Source: Opitutaceae bacterium
GTDB lineage: Bacteria > Verrucomicrobiota > Verrucomicrobiia > Opitutales > Opitutaceae
Length of the DNA stretch: 64,000 bases
Direction of reading: 5' to 3'
Assembly: GCA_016794625.1 (NCBI GenBank)
Contig: JAEUGY010000069.1
Location: 47,289 to 111,288 of the forward strand
This document shows, in pieces, positions 43,660-51,528 of the stretch; the stretch's first letter is position 1; every line of letters starts with the position of its first letter. The notes below the pieces were generated by a model. The model had not been told where the DNA came from and did not search any database. It saw only the letters and a program-made list of their open reading frames with translations. The translations under genes were made by a program, and so were the position numbers.

Positions 43660-44916
43660 ATGCCCTCCGTCCTCATAGTCGACGATCTCCTCTCCATCCA
43701 TGAGATGCTGGATGCGGTGATCCAGCCGACCGGGTTCTCCACCGCCTTCGCCACCGACGGGGAAAAAGCGCTCGCGCGGTACAAGGCCGAGAAGTTCGAT
43801 GTCGTGCTGGCCGACATCGACATGAAGCCGGTCGACGGCATCACGCTGCTCAAGCAGATGAAGGTCTATGACCCGAACTGCGTACTGATCATCATGACCG
43901 CCTACGCCAGCACCGAGAGTGCGATCCAGGCGTTGAAGTACGGGGCCTTTGATTACCTGCAGAAACCATTTCGGGTCGACGAATTGATCGCCACCCTCAA
44001 ACGGGGGCTGGAGTTCCGTCTGTTCAATCAGGAGCGGCACAGCACGGCACCTCTGCCCGCGGCTCGCTCGGGTGACATCGAGAACCGCCTGGTTGGCCGC
44101 AGTCCAAAGGCCCAGAAACTCATCCAGCAGGTCAAGAAGCTCGCCTCGGTCCGCACCCCTGTGCTTCTGCAGGGTGAAAACGGCACGGGCAAAACCACCA
44201 TTGCCGAGATTCTGCACGGCTCCAGTGCCACGCCGGATTCGCCCTTGGTCCGCATCGACTGTTCACTGAGCTCGGAAACACATTTTCGCGCCGGACTGCT
44301 GGGAGAAAACGGCAGCGGCGGAGCCTGGGTCAATCAAGCAAAGGGCGGCACGCTCTTCCTCCAGCATCTGCAATGTCTGCCGATGCCGATGCAAAAGGAG
44401 CTGGTCTCGGTGCTGCGCAACACCGCCCACGGGTTCCGACTCATCTGCACGACCAGCGAGGACCTCGAACGCCTGACCGACGAAGGTCATTTTCACGACG
44501 AACTATTCTATCGCGTCGCGTCCCTGCCGGTCGTGCTGCCGCCGCTGCGAGAACGCAGCGAAGACATTCCGGCTTTGGTGAAGTTCTTCACAAGCAAGGC
44601 CACCAATCCTCTGTTCGACTCGAATCTGATCGAGCTGACCGACGACGCCCTCGGCGTGCTCAAGGCGTATCACTGGCCCGGCAATTTGAGCGAGCTGCAG
44701 CAGCTGATCTCGCGCATGATCTCGACGACAGAGGTGCGCATCGTGACCTCCCAGCAACTGCCCATGCGCCTGCGGGAGATGAAACACTGGCCGCCCCTGG
44801 CTGAGTACCTTGCGGGACAGGAAAAGCAGTACGTCGAGATGGTGCTCCATTCCTGCGGAAACGACCGGGCTGCCGCGGCCAAGGTGCTCGGCGTCGACGC
44901 ATCAAGACTCGCCTGA
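43660..44916 (+). CDS. NtrC-like response regulator with degenerate AAA+ domain
   Basis: A 418-residue protein with an intact receiver (VLIVDDLLSIHEML; Asp52 in VVLADIDMKPVDG; DYLQKPF) and a sigma-54 activator-type AAA+ domain. Walker A is present (GENGTGKTT, about residues 172-180), and the arginine-finger region is kept (HDELFYRVASLPVVLPPLRERSEDIP). The GAFTGA loop is absent, replaced by a sequence around GENGSGGAWVNQ, and Walker B reads GGTLFLQHLQ instead of GGTLFLDEI. The C-terminal Fis-like HTH is cut short, ending GNDRAAAAKVLGVDASRLA. The protein is therefore unlikely to remodel sigma-54 and may work as a receiver-controlled regulator without ATPase action. It lies 69 bases after pilC. 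Confidence 0.82.
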   Translation: MPSVLIVDDLLSIHEMLDAVIQPTGFSTAFATDGEKALARYKAEKFDVVLADIDMKPVDGITLLKQMKVYDPNCVLIIMTAYASTESAIQALKYGAFDYLQKPFRVDELIATLKRGLEFRLFNQERHSTAPLPAARSGDIENRLVGRSPKAQKLIQQVKKLASVRTPVLLQGENGTGKTTIAEILHGSSATPDSPLVRIDCSLSSETHFRAGLLGENGSGGAWVNQAKGGTLFLQHLQCLPMPMQKELVSVLRNTAHGFRLICTTSEDLERLTDEGHFHDELFYRVASLPVVLPPLRERSEDIPALVKFFTSKATNPLFDSNLIELTDDALGVLKAYHWPGNLSELQQLISRMISTTEVRIVTSQQLPMRLREMKHWPPLAEYLAGQEKQYVEMVLHSCGNDRAAAAKVLGVDASRLA

Positions 44917-44948
44917 GCCGTTGCTGGAGGCGCGGGTCAGGATCGCGG

Positions 44949-45575
44949 TCAGGCGCCCGCCGCCACGCGTTTCTGCACCACGCGCCAGACGGCGACCAAG
45001 GCATCGAAGTCCTCGTCTTTCCCGCGACTCGCGATACGAAAATCAAAGCGGGGCGCCTCCGCCAGTTCGCGTTCCGCCGTCTGCAGCCGCCGCTGGATTT
45101 CCGCCTCGCTGTCCTGGCCGCGGAGTTCCATGCGCCGGCGCAACTCGTCGAGCGATACCTCGATGAAGACGGTGCCGAGATGTCGCGCCAGGAGCGGGTT
45201 GGCGGCCGCGGCGCGACGAAAATTGTCCACGCCCTGCACGTCCACATTGATGATCAGGCTCCGACCCGCCGCGAGTGGATCGAGCACGGACGACGCCAGC
45301 GTGCCGTAGCGGTTCTTCTGGTGCACCCATGCCCACTCGAGAAACGCCCCGGCCGCCACCCGTTCATCGAACTGCTCGGGCGTGAAAAAGTGGTAGTGGA
45401 CTCCCTGCACCTCCCCCGGCCGCGGCGCGCGCGTCGTCGTGGTGATCACGCGGGAAAATCCCGGGACCTCGCGCACCATGCGCTCGCAGAGCGTGGTCTT
45501 GCCCGAGCCGGCCGGACCCGCCAGCACCAGCAACACGGCGGGGCCGGATGTCTCCGGCGAGGAAGGAGCGCTCAT
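44949..45575 (-). CDS. gmk: Guanylate kinase
   Basis: A 208-residue enzyme phosphorylating GMP to GDP. P-loop GPAGSGKTT (about residues 20-28); GMP-binding TTTTRAPRPGEVQGVHYHFF; LIINVDVQGVDNFRR; RRRMELRGQDSEAEIQRRLQTAEREL for the lid. Length is normal. It is followed at 33 bases (head-to-tail in the other direction) by the stop of the regulator at 43660, and the membrane protein gene lies upstream, 16 bases away, so it is probably co-transcribed with that gene and miaB. Confidence 0.95.
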   Translation of the reverse strand: MSAPSSPETSGPAVLLVLAGPAGSGKTTLCERMVREVPGFSRVITTTTRAPRPGEVQGVHYHFFTPEQFDERVAAGAFLEWAWVHQKNRYGTLASSVLDPLAAGRSLIINVDVQGVDNFRRAAAANPLLARHLGTVFIEVSLDELRRRMELRGQDSEAEIQRRLQTAERELAEAPRFDFRIASRGKDEDFDALVAVWRVVQKRVAAGA

Positions 45576-45591
45576 GTACGGGGGAACGGGC

Positions 45592-46131
45592 TCAGTAGGT
45601 GAAGGCGACGACGGACAGCAACACGCCGTATCCAGCCATTACTCCACCCAAAAGGCGCGCCCGACCCGCCGTGGCAAAGAGCCAACCAAAGAAATCCCGC
45701 AGCCGGAACGGAGAGGCGCCCAGATAGATCGCCGCGGCGATCCCGATAAAGACGACTGACACCATGAACAGGCGCTGCGGATGGTGATACTCCATGTAGG
45801 CCGCATCGAGGAGCGGGGTCGCCGCCAGCAGCATGATCGCGGCCAGTCCCCGCACGGCGAGGAAGTCAGGCACATAGATGAAGGAAAGCACCGCCACCAC
45901 CGAGAACCCCACGAAGAGCGCCGTCCGGTAGTCACCAAAATCTGCTTCCGAAAGCGTCCAGATCTTGGAGAGGAACCAAAGCGTGGCCCCGCCGAAAAAC
46001 ACCGCCGTCGCCACAGGGGACCGCGGCATCGCCTTGAACGCAGCGACGATGGCCGAATTGCCGAGGAGCAGCAGGCCTCCCACGACAAGCAGAAACAGGC
46101 CGGGAAGAAGCGTGGCGAGGGTGAGTGACAT
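45592..46131 (-). CDS. Unknown membrane protein
   Basis: A 179-residue integral membrane protein with about five hydrophobic helices: LATLLPGLFLLVVGGLLLLGNSAIVA, ATAVFFGGATLWFLSKIW, ALFVGFSVVAVLSFIYV, LAAIMLLAATPLLDAAY, and LFMVSVVFIGIAAAIYLGA, plus a hydrophobic C-terminal segment. No family signature is recognised. It sits between miaB and gmk on the same strand with gaps of 17 and 16 bases, hence likely one operon. Confidence 0.7.
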   Translation of the reverse strand: MSLTLATLLPGLFLLVVGGLLLLGNSAIVAAFKAMPRSPVATAVFFGGATLWFLSKIWTLSEADFGDYRTALFVGFSVVAVLSFIYVPDFLAVRGLAAIMLLAATPLLDAAYMEYHHPQRLFMVSVVFIGIAAAIYLGASPFRLRDFFGWLFATAGRARLLGGVMAGYGVLLSVVAFTY

Positions 46132-46148
46132 GATGACGATAAGGAAAA

Positions 46149-47540
46149 TCAGGAAGCAGCCTCGACACCGGCGAGCACCAGTTCGCCATACAAGGTGCTG
46201 ACCGATGCACGTTCAATCCGCAGAGGAACGAGCTCACCGATCAAACGAGGATCCGCGTCAAACACCGTCACCCGGTTGCCTCGAGTCCGCCCCGTGAAGC
46301 GAAGCCCGGTCTTGTCCGGCCCTTCCACCAGCACCTCTTCGATCGTGCCCAGCAGGACATCATTCCGCCGCAGCGAATTCTTTCGCAGGATCTCCAGCAG
46401 GGTCTGATTGCGGGCTTCCTTCACCTCGTCGGGGATCTGGTCGGCAAGCGCCGCCGCGGGCGTGCCCGTGCGAACGGAGTACTTGAAGATGTACGCCATG
46501 TCGTAATTGCACGCCTCAAAAAGATCGCGCGTCTGGTCGAAGTCCTCCTCGGTTTCACCGGGGAAACCCACGATGACATCCGTGGAGAAATACATGTCGG
46601 GACGTACCGCCCGCAGTGAATCGACAATCTCCCGGTACCGCTCGCGACTGTAGGGACGATTCATCGCGCGAAGGATGCGGTTGCTGCCGCTCTGCATCGG
46701 CAGGTGTACATACCCGCACAACTTCGGCAGACGGGCGTAGGCCTCCACCAGATCCTGCTTGAAGCCGCGCGGGTGCGGGGAGGTGAACCGGATGCGGGCG
46801 ATGCCTTCGATCGCATGTACCCGCTCGAGCAATTGCACAAACGGGGAGATCCCTCCAGTGTGCGTATAGTCGCGCCGACCGTAGCTGGTCACAATCTGGC
46901 CGAGCAGCGTGACTTCGCGGACACCGCGGGCGGCCAGTTCCTCGCACTCCCGAACAATGTCGTCCATCGGGCGCGACCGCTCGTCGCCGCGGGTCTTGGG
47001 CACGATGCAAAACGCGCAATCCATGTTGCACCCCTGCTGGATGGAAACAAACGCGCTGACCTGCCGCGCGGGCTCCACACCGTCGATGGCGTCGGGCGAA
47101 AGATGATCCTTGATCGTATTCTGCGAATCCGCCTCCTCGCCGATGTCCACGATCGAGGATCCGACCGGCACCCCCGCGGCTCGCGCCGCGCGCAGATTAT
47201 CGAGAAAGCCCGGAACTTGGTGGAACTTCTGCGTGCCCACGATCAGGTCCACGTCGGGCAGTTGCTCCAGCAGGGAGGCACCGCGGTTTTGGGCCATACA
47301 ACCGAGAATCCCGAGAATAAAATCCGGCCGCCGACGTTTGCGGGCCGACAAATAACCCGCTTTGCCAATCGCTTTCTGCTCCGCCGCATCTCGCACCGAG
47401 CACGTGTTTAACAAAAGGATATCGCAGTCCTCCTCGGACGCCACGATCCGATACCCGCGGGTCCGCAGCATGGCCGCGACCGCCTCGCTATCGCGTTCGT
47501 TCATCTGGCAGCCGTAGGTCTTGATGTGCACCCGGTTCAT
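46149..47540 (-). CDS. miaB: tRNA-2-methylthio-N6-dimethylallyladenosine synthase
   Basis: A 463-residue radical-SAM methylthiotransferase acting on i6A37 of tRNA. The N-terminal UPF0004 domain begins MNRVHIKTYGCQMNERDSEAV with the first auxiliary-cluster Cys, followed by LLLNTCSVRDAAEQKA and GILGCMAQ. The radical-SAM cluster is QGCNMDCAFCIVPKTRG. The C-terminal TRAM domain is present (LVEGPDKTGLRFTGRTRGNRVTVF). ATG 47540 was chosen from the family-typical start; an upstream in-frame extension is likely noise. It is the first gene of a likely miaB-membrane protein-gmk operon. Confidence 0.96.
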   Translation of the reverse strand: MNRVHIKTYGCQMNERDSEAVAAMLRTRGYRIVASEEDCDILLLNTCSVRDAAEQKAIGKAGYLSARKRRRPDFILGILGCMAQNRGASLLEQLPDVDLIVGTQKFHQVPGFLDNLRAARAAGVPVGSSIVDIGEEADSQNTIKDHLSPDAIDGVEPARQVSAFVSIQQGCNMDCAFCIVPKTRGDERSRPMDDIVRECEELAARGVREVTLLGQIVTSYGRRDYTHTGGISPFVQLLERVHAIEGIARIRFTSPHPRGFKQDLVEAYARLPKLCGYVHLPMQSGSNRILRAMNRPYSRERYREIVDSLRAVRPDMYFSTDVIVGFPGETEEDFDQTRDLFEACNYDMAYIFKYSVRTGTPAAALADQIPDEVKEARNQTLLEILRKNSLRRNDVLLGTIEEVLVEGPDKTGLRFTGRTRGNRVTVFDADPRLIGELVPLRIERASVSTLYGELVLAGVEAAS

Positions 47541-47636
47541 CCGTGAGACGCGCCAAGGTAGACACCCCGCCCCCCCGGTCAACGCGGGAGTGGCAGGCCG
47601 GGTCGCCCCCGGAAACGGCTGCGCCGACGGGTGCCG

Positions 47637-48293
47637 TCAGGGTTCCTCGACGTAGCCGTGTTTGATCGCGTAGCGCACCAGGCCCGCCGGCTCGGACTCA
47701 CCCAGTTTCTCCTTAATCTGCGCCAGGAGATTGTTGATTGTCTTGGGACTGACCTCGAGCCGCTGCGCCATCACTTTGGAATTCTCCCCCCGGGCGAACC
47801 CGCGCAGGACTTCGCGTTCTCGCGAGGTCAGATTGCTGCCCACGCCACTGGCTTCACTGCGCAGGCTCTCCACCAGCAGTCGCGAACTCTCGGGACAATA
47901 GTAGCTCTCACCCGCCAGAATCTTCGTCACCGCCGCGCGCAGCAGCGTGAGATCAGAACGCTTCAGCACGAAACCGTGCACACCCAGGCTGATTGCCTCG
48001 CGCACCAGGTGTTCCTGTTCGTTCGACGAAACAAACAGCCAGCGCGTGCGCGGCAGCTTGTGGGCGACCGCTCGCACAATCTCGAATCCGCGTCCGTCGG
48101 GGAGCATCCAGTCGACAATCGCGAGGTCCGGCTTTTCCCGCAGGCACGCCGCCACGCCTTCCGCCACGGTCCGACATTCTCCCACCAGGGTCAGGCCCAG
48201 CTGCTCGCGCACCATGACTCCCATCAATTGGCGGACCAAGGTGTGATCCTCGATCAGAACAATACGCGCGGAAGGGTCAGATCGGTCGGTCAT
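47637..48293 (-). CDS. NarL/FixJ-type response regulator
   Basis: A 218-residue response regulator: receiver with Asp61 (LAIVDWMLPDGRG), VLIEDHTLVRQLM acidic pair and LKRS lysine; then a LuxR HTH, LTSREREVLRGFARGENSKVMAQRLEVSPKTINNLLAQIKEKLGE. It has no adjacent histidine kinase, so its partner is elsewhere. It is divergent from the alpha-oxoamine-synthase-like gene at 48502; the 208-base gap may hold a shared control region, although no dyad was found. The receiver is complete, in contrast with the pseudo-receiver at 22639. Confidence 0.9.
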   Translation of the reverse strand: MTDRSDPSARIVLIEDHTLVRQLMGVMVREQLGLTLVGECRTVAEGVAACLREKPDLAIVDWMLPDGRGFEIVRAVAHKLPRTRWLFVSSNEQEHLVREAISLGVHGFVLKRSDLTLLRAAVTKILAGESYYCPESSRLLVESLRSEASGVGSNLTSREREVLRGFARGENSKVMAQRLEVSPKTINNLLAQIKEKLGESEPAGLVRYAIKHGYVEEP

Positions 48294-48501
48294 AGACAGG
48301 TCCGCATGTTAGCAAATTGCGACTGAAGGATGCTCAGGAAATTTGGAAAGGTCACGGGCAAACATCCCGAAAGCCTTTCACAACGTCCCGGGCATTTTGC
48401 ACCTCAAACCGCGTAAGCTGGTGCCACCACTCCTCCTGTGCGCGCGGTCGTTCCGCGGAGCACGGGGAAAATCACTCCCGCTTCACCTCTCCGTTTTTTC
48501 C

Positions 48502-49863
48502 ATGAACACCGCCGTCGATCCTCTGAGCAGCACTTGGGCCCACTTCTCCGCACAGACGGGACGATCCCTGTCCGCACGGGTGGCGGGCTTCACCGCCTGG
48601 ATCAAGGCCCGCACCGACCAGGGCCTGCTCAGCTTTGACCGGAAGCTCGTGGGTGCTCCCACCCCTTGGGCAACGATTCGCGAACGGAATGGTGCGGTTC
48701 ACGAAGGTCTGAACTTTGTCTCGTCCGATTATCTCGGTCTATCGACCCACCCGCTGGTGAAACAGGCGGCTCAGTTCGCCATCGGCCGCTTCGGCACCCA
48801 CAGTGCCGGCACCGCCGCGCTGGCCGGCACGCATACCACCGCTGCCGCGTTGTGCGAGGGCTTGTCGCGACTCGTCCAACTGCCGCACGTGGCCCTGCAG
48901 CCGAGCGGCTGGATGGCCGGATACGGTGCCATCCGCGCCCTCGTCCGTCCGGGCGACGTTGTGCTGCTCGATGACCAGGCCGGCAGCGGCCTGCGCGAAG
49001 GCGCGCTGCGCTCCACACCCCGCGTGCTGCGTTACCGTCACCTCGACATCGACCATCTGCAACAGTGCCTGCAGCGACTACGCGCGCGACAGTCAGACGA
49101 CTTCATCCTCGTGGCGACACCCAGCCTCTTCCCCACGGACGGAGCGGCGGTGGATCTCGCCGCCCTGCGGTCGGTCTGCCGGTCCTTCGATGCCGTCATG
49201 CTCATCGACATGGCGCACGACCTCGGCTGCATCGGACCCGACGGCAGGGGCGAAGCGGGACTGCAGAGCGTCGCGGGGGAATTCGACGTCGTGGTCGGAA
49301 GTCTCGCCAAAACCTTCGCCAGCACGGGCGGATTCGTCGCCTCCGCCCGGACCGATCTCGGAGACTACCTGCGCGCCTATTCGCCGACGCACACCTTCAG
49401 TGCAGCGCTCACTCCGGCCCAGATCGCCACCGCTTCCGCCGCGCTGCAGCTCGTGCGTTCGCCGGAGGGCGCGGCGCGCCGGGCCGCCCTCCAGCGCGCG
49501 GCCGTCGCCCTGCGCGCCTCGCTCACCCGTCACCGGTTCCGCCTCACCGGAACCCCCGGTCCCATCGTGCAGATTCCGCTCGGCAACGAGGTGCTGGGGC
49601 GTCACGTCGCCCGCGTCTGCGCGGAGAACGGACTTCTGGTCACCTTGCTGGAGACACCCCTGGTGCCCCGCGACCGCTGCGCGCTCCGGCTCCAGGTGAT
49701 GGCGGGACACGAACCGGCTCTCTTCCCCGAGGTCGCACGGAAACTCGCCGAGATCGTCACCCAAGTCGGGCGCGAGGGATCCACAACGCCCGCACACGAC
49801 CTCGACGCGGACCGTCGGGCGGAATCCGCGGAGTCGGAATTCTCCTCGTGGAATCGCACCTGA
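48502..49863 (+). CDS. PLP-dependent alpha-oxoamine-synthase-like enzyme
   Basis: A 453-residue fold-type I PLP enzyme of the AONS/KBL/SPT family. FVSSDYLGLSTHP, FGTHSAGTAALAGTHTTAAAL, IDMAHDLGCIGPDGRG and the PLP-lysine segment VVGSLAKTFASTGGFV match the family. The usual DxxxHASxxxG motif is replaced by DDQAGSGLREG, so the His that stacks on PLP is missing. An N-terminal extension of about 60 residues and a C-terminal tail of about 40 residues make it longer than typical (about 390). The product cannot be named; biotin, sphingoid or signalling ketone synthesis are all possible. ATG 48502 is used. Confidence 0.72.
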   Translation: MNTAVDPLSSTWAHFSAQTGRSLSARVAGFTAWIKARTDQGLLSFDRKLVGAPTPWATIRERNGAVHEGLNFVSSDYLGLSTHPLVKQAAQFAIGRFGTHSAGTAALAGTHTTAAALCEGLSRLVQLPHVALQPSGWMAGYGAIRALVRPGDVVLLDDQAGSGLREGALRSTPRVLRYRHLDIDHLQQCLQRLRARQSDDFILVATPSLFPTDGAAVDLAALRSVCRSFDAVMLIDMAHDLGCIGPDGRGEAGLQSVAGEFDVVVGSLAKTFASTGGFVASARTDLGDYLRAYSPTHTFSAALTPAQIATASAALQLVRSPEGAARRAALQRAAVALRASLTRHRFRLTGTPGPIVQIPLGNEVLGRHVARVCAENGLLVTLLETPLVPRDRCALRLQVMAGHEPALFPEVARKLAEIVTQVGREGSTTPAHDLDADRRAESAESEFSSWNRT

Positions 49864-50162
49864 GCCGGGGTCGCACACCAGGCTGCAAGCGCGACTAACG
49901 CGCACGCGGACGTCCACACGTCGCTCTCTTTTTCTCTTCCCGGACCGGCGCACACACGGACAAGAACGAAGGCTCGCCGCCGAATCGTTCTCAAGAAAAG
50001 GTCCGTTTGTGCCGAAACGAAATGGCGACGATTTCGCATTTCCGTAAGAAACGGCCTCGCGTTTTGCGTGCCTTCGTTCCTAACGTGTCCACGTTCTCAT
50101 GATTTATCGGCCGACACCTACGTCGGTCGGCAACCAAAACGACAACCGAACATATAGATCCC
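49864..50162. other. Intergenic region with no supported gene
   Basis: About 300 bases between the PLP enzyme and the small H1-like gene. It is less GC-rich than its surroundings and has a weak hairpin CCGAC-N6-GTCGG (50111-50126), but no gene is evident. It presumably contains the promoter for the H1-like gene. Confidence 0.35.
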
Positions 50163-50249
50163 ATGGCAAAAAAAGCCGTATCCAAAGCTAAAGCTACGAA
50201 GAAGCCCGCTGCTAAAAAAGCCGCTCCCGCCAAGAAGAAGGGCAAGTAG
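50163..50249 (+). CDS. Short histone-H1-like Lys/Ala-rich peptide
   Basis: A 28-residue protein, MAKKAVSKAKATKKPAAKK with a tail AAPAKKKGK. About half the residues are Lys and most of the rest Ala, Pro or Ser. Such KAxKK repeats are found in bacterial histone-H1-like nucleoid proteins; peptides of this size and composition occur in Verrucomicrobiota. It probably binds DNA or RNA non-specifically. Support: ATG just after a low-coding stretch, coding bias towards Lys/Ala codons, and a strong intrinsic terminator immediately downstream (50250-50325). No clear Shine-Dalgarno is seen, so the start is moderately sure. Confidence 0.6.
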   Translation: MAKKAVSKAKATKKPAAKKAAPAKKKGK

Positions 50250-50325
50250 GCGTTAGTGCACTTCGCCGGGAGGGCGGGTGGTGCCTCGCACCTCCGCCCC
50301 TCCCCGGCCGAACTTAACGCTTTTT
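50250..50325 (+). terminator. Strong intrinsic terminator after the H1-like gene
   Basis: An outer stem GCGTTA (50250-50255) / TAACGC (50315-50320) is followed at once by TTTTT (50321-50325). Inside lies a near-perfect GC-rich stem of about 19 pairs, with arms starting CCGGGAGGG and ending CCCCTCCCCGG and a CTC loop at about 50284-50286. It starts directly after the H1-like stop codon and ends 18 bases before the transglycosylase start, so it insulates the two genes. Confidence 0.75.
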
Positions 50326-50343
50326 CGGCGGTCAGTGGAGTTG

Positions 50344-51390
50344 ATGAAATTCCCCGCGATCGCCTTCAGCGCATTCCTCGCCGCGACTCCTGTCACGGCC
50401 GAGGAATCAGGGGGAACCTCCCCCGGGCCGGCCAGACAGGCCGAGCCATCGATCAGCACCGAGGAGATCTACTCGCTCGGAAAAAGTCTGTTCGACACGT
50501 ACGCGCCGGAATCCATCAAGGCGGAGTACGACTTCATTTCCCCAGAGGCCTTTTCGGCCCTGACGGGCCGGGTTCAGTCTGCCCTGGAATCAGACTCCTG
50601 GGCCGCGCTGGTCTCCTGTGTGCCGGCTCTGCGTGAGGCCCTCGCCACCGCCCGCTCCACTCCGGGCGGCGCCGACTGGGCCGGCTGGTTGGGCGAGCGC
50701 CTCGACCTCGCCGAGGCGGCGGAGGAAATCCTGGGCGCTCAGCGGAACGAAGACTCGCCAGCGCCGGTCCCGTTGACCGCGCCCACTCCCACTCCCACGC
50801 CCACGCCGACCCTTCCCGCGACGGTTCCGCGTCCGCCTGATCCGAAGTCCGCTCCCGTTTCCGCGGTGCCGCACCTCGCCCACTGGCAGAAGCGTCTCGC
50901 CGGCCGGCCGCTGCCCCCCCGTGCGCTCGAGCTTCTGCCTCTGCTGAAATCGATTTTTGAGCACGAGGGCCTGCCTGCGGAACTGGTCTGGCTGGTCGAG
51001 GTGGAGTCCTCGTTCAATCCCAAGGCGCGCAGCCCGGCAGGAGCGAAGGGATTGTTTCAATTGATGCCCGCCACGGCAGAGAGTCTCGGTCTGAGCACGT
51101 TGTTTCCGGACGAACGCACCGAGCCCGTGAAGAGCGCCCGCGCCGCCGCCACCCTGCTGCGCGTGCTGCACGCGCGCTTCGAGGATTGGGCGCTCGCCCT
51201 GGCCGCCTACAACGCCGGCGAAGGCCGGGTTCGCCGCGCCCTCGCGGCACGGCAGGGCAAGACCTTTGCGGACGTGTCGCTCACACTGCCGACCGAGACA
51301 CAGCTCTACGTGCCCAAAGTCCTCGCCACCGTGGCGCATCGCGAGGGCATCGATCCCCTGTCCCTGCCCGCACCCACCGCTCTCCGTTGA
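50344..51390 (+). CDS. Lytic transglycosylase (SLT domain)
   Basis: A 348-residue exported protein: signal peptide MKFPAIAFSAFLAATPVTAEE, a helical region to about 130, a Pro/Thr-rich linker (TPTPTPTPT), then an SLT lytic transglycosylase domain from about residue 200. The catalytic Glu is in VEVESSFNPKARSPAGAKGLFQLMPATAESLGL (about residue 220), with ALAAYNAGEGRVRRAL near the end. It cleaves peptidoglycan to 1,6-anhydro-muropeptides in the periplasm. GGAG lies about 6 bases upstream of the ATG. The next gene starts 138 bases later. Confidence 0.9.
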   Translation: MKFPAIAFSAFLAATPVTAEESGGTSPGPARQAEPSISTEEIYSLGKSLFDTYAPESIKAEYDFISPEAFSALTGRVQSALESDSWAALVSCVPALREALATARSTPGGADWAGWLGERLDLAEAAEEILGAQRNEDSPAPVPLTAPTPTPTPTPTLPATVPRPPDPKSAPVSAVPHLAHWQKRLAGRPLPPRALELLPLLKSIFEHEGLPAELVWLVEVESSFNPKARSPAGAKGLFQLMPATAESLGLSTLFPDERTEPVKSARAAATLLRVLHARFEDWALALAAYNAGEGRVRRALAARQGKTFADVSLTLPTETQLYVPKVLATVAHREGIDPLSLPAPTALR

Positions 51391-51528
51391 CGAGGGCTCG
51401 GCGCGCGTGGGTGATTTGCGGCGACAGACCCTGGATCCTCCGGTGTTCCACCCAGGGTTCATCTCACACCGTCGGATCCCCATCACTTCCGTTTTGCCAG
51501 CCGCCAGTTCGTCCGGTTGGGTGGATGC

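Noticed and set aside
44880..44950. Frameshift at the end of the NtrC-like gene
   Set aside because: Other frames past the stop give no recognition-helix sequence typical of a Fis-type HTH, so a simple one-base frameshift is not supported.
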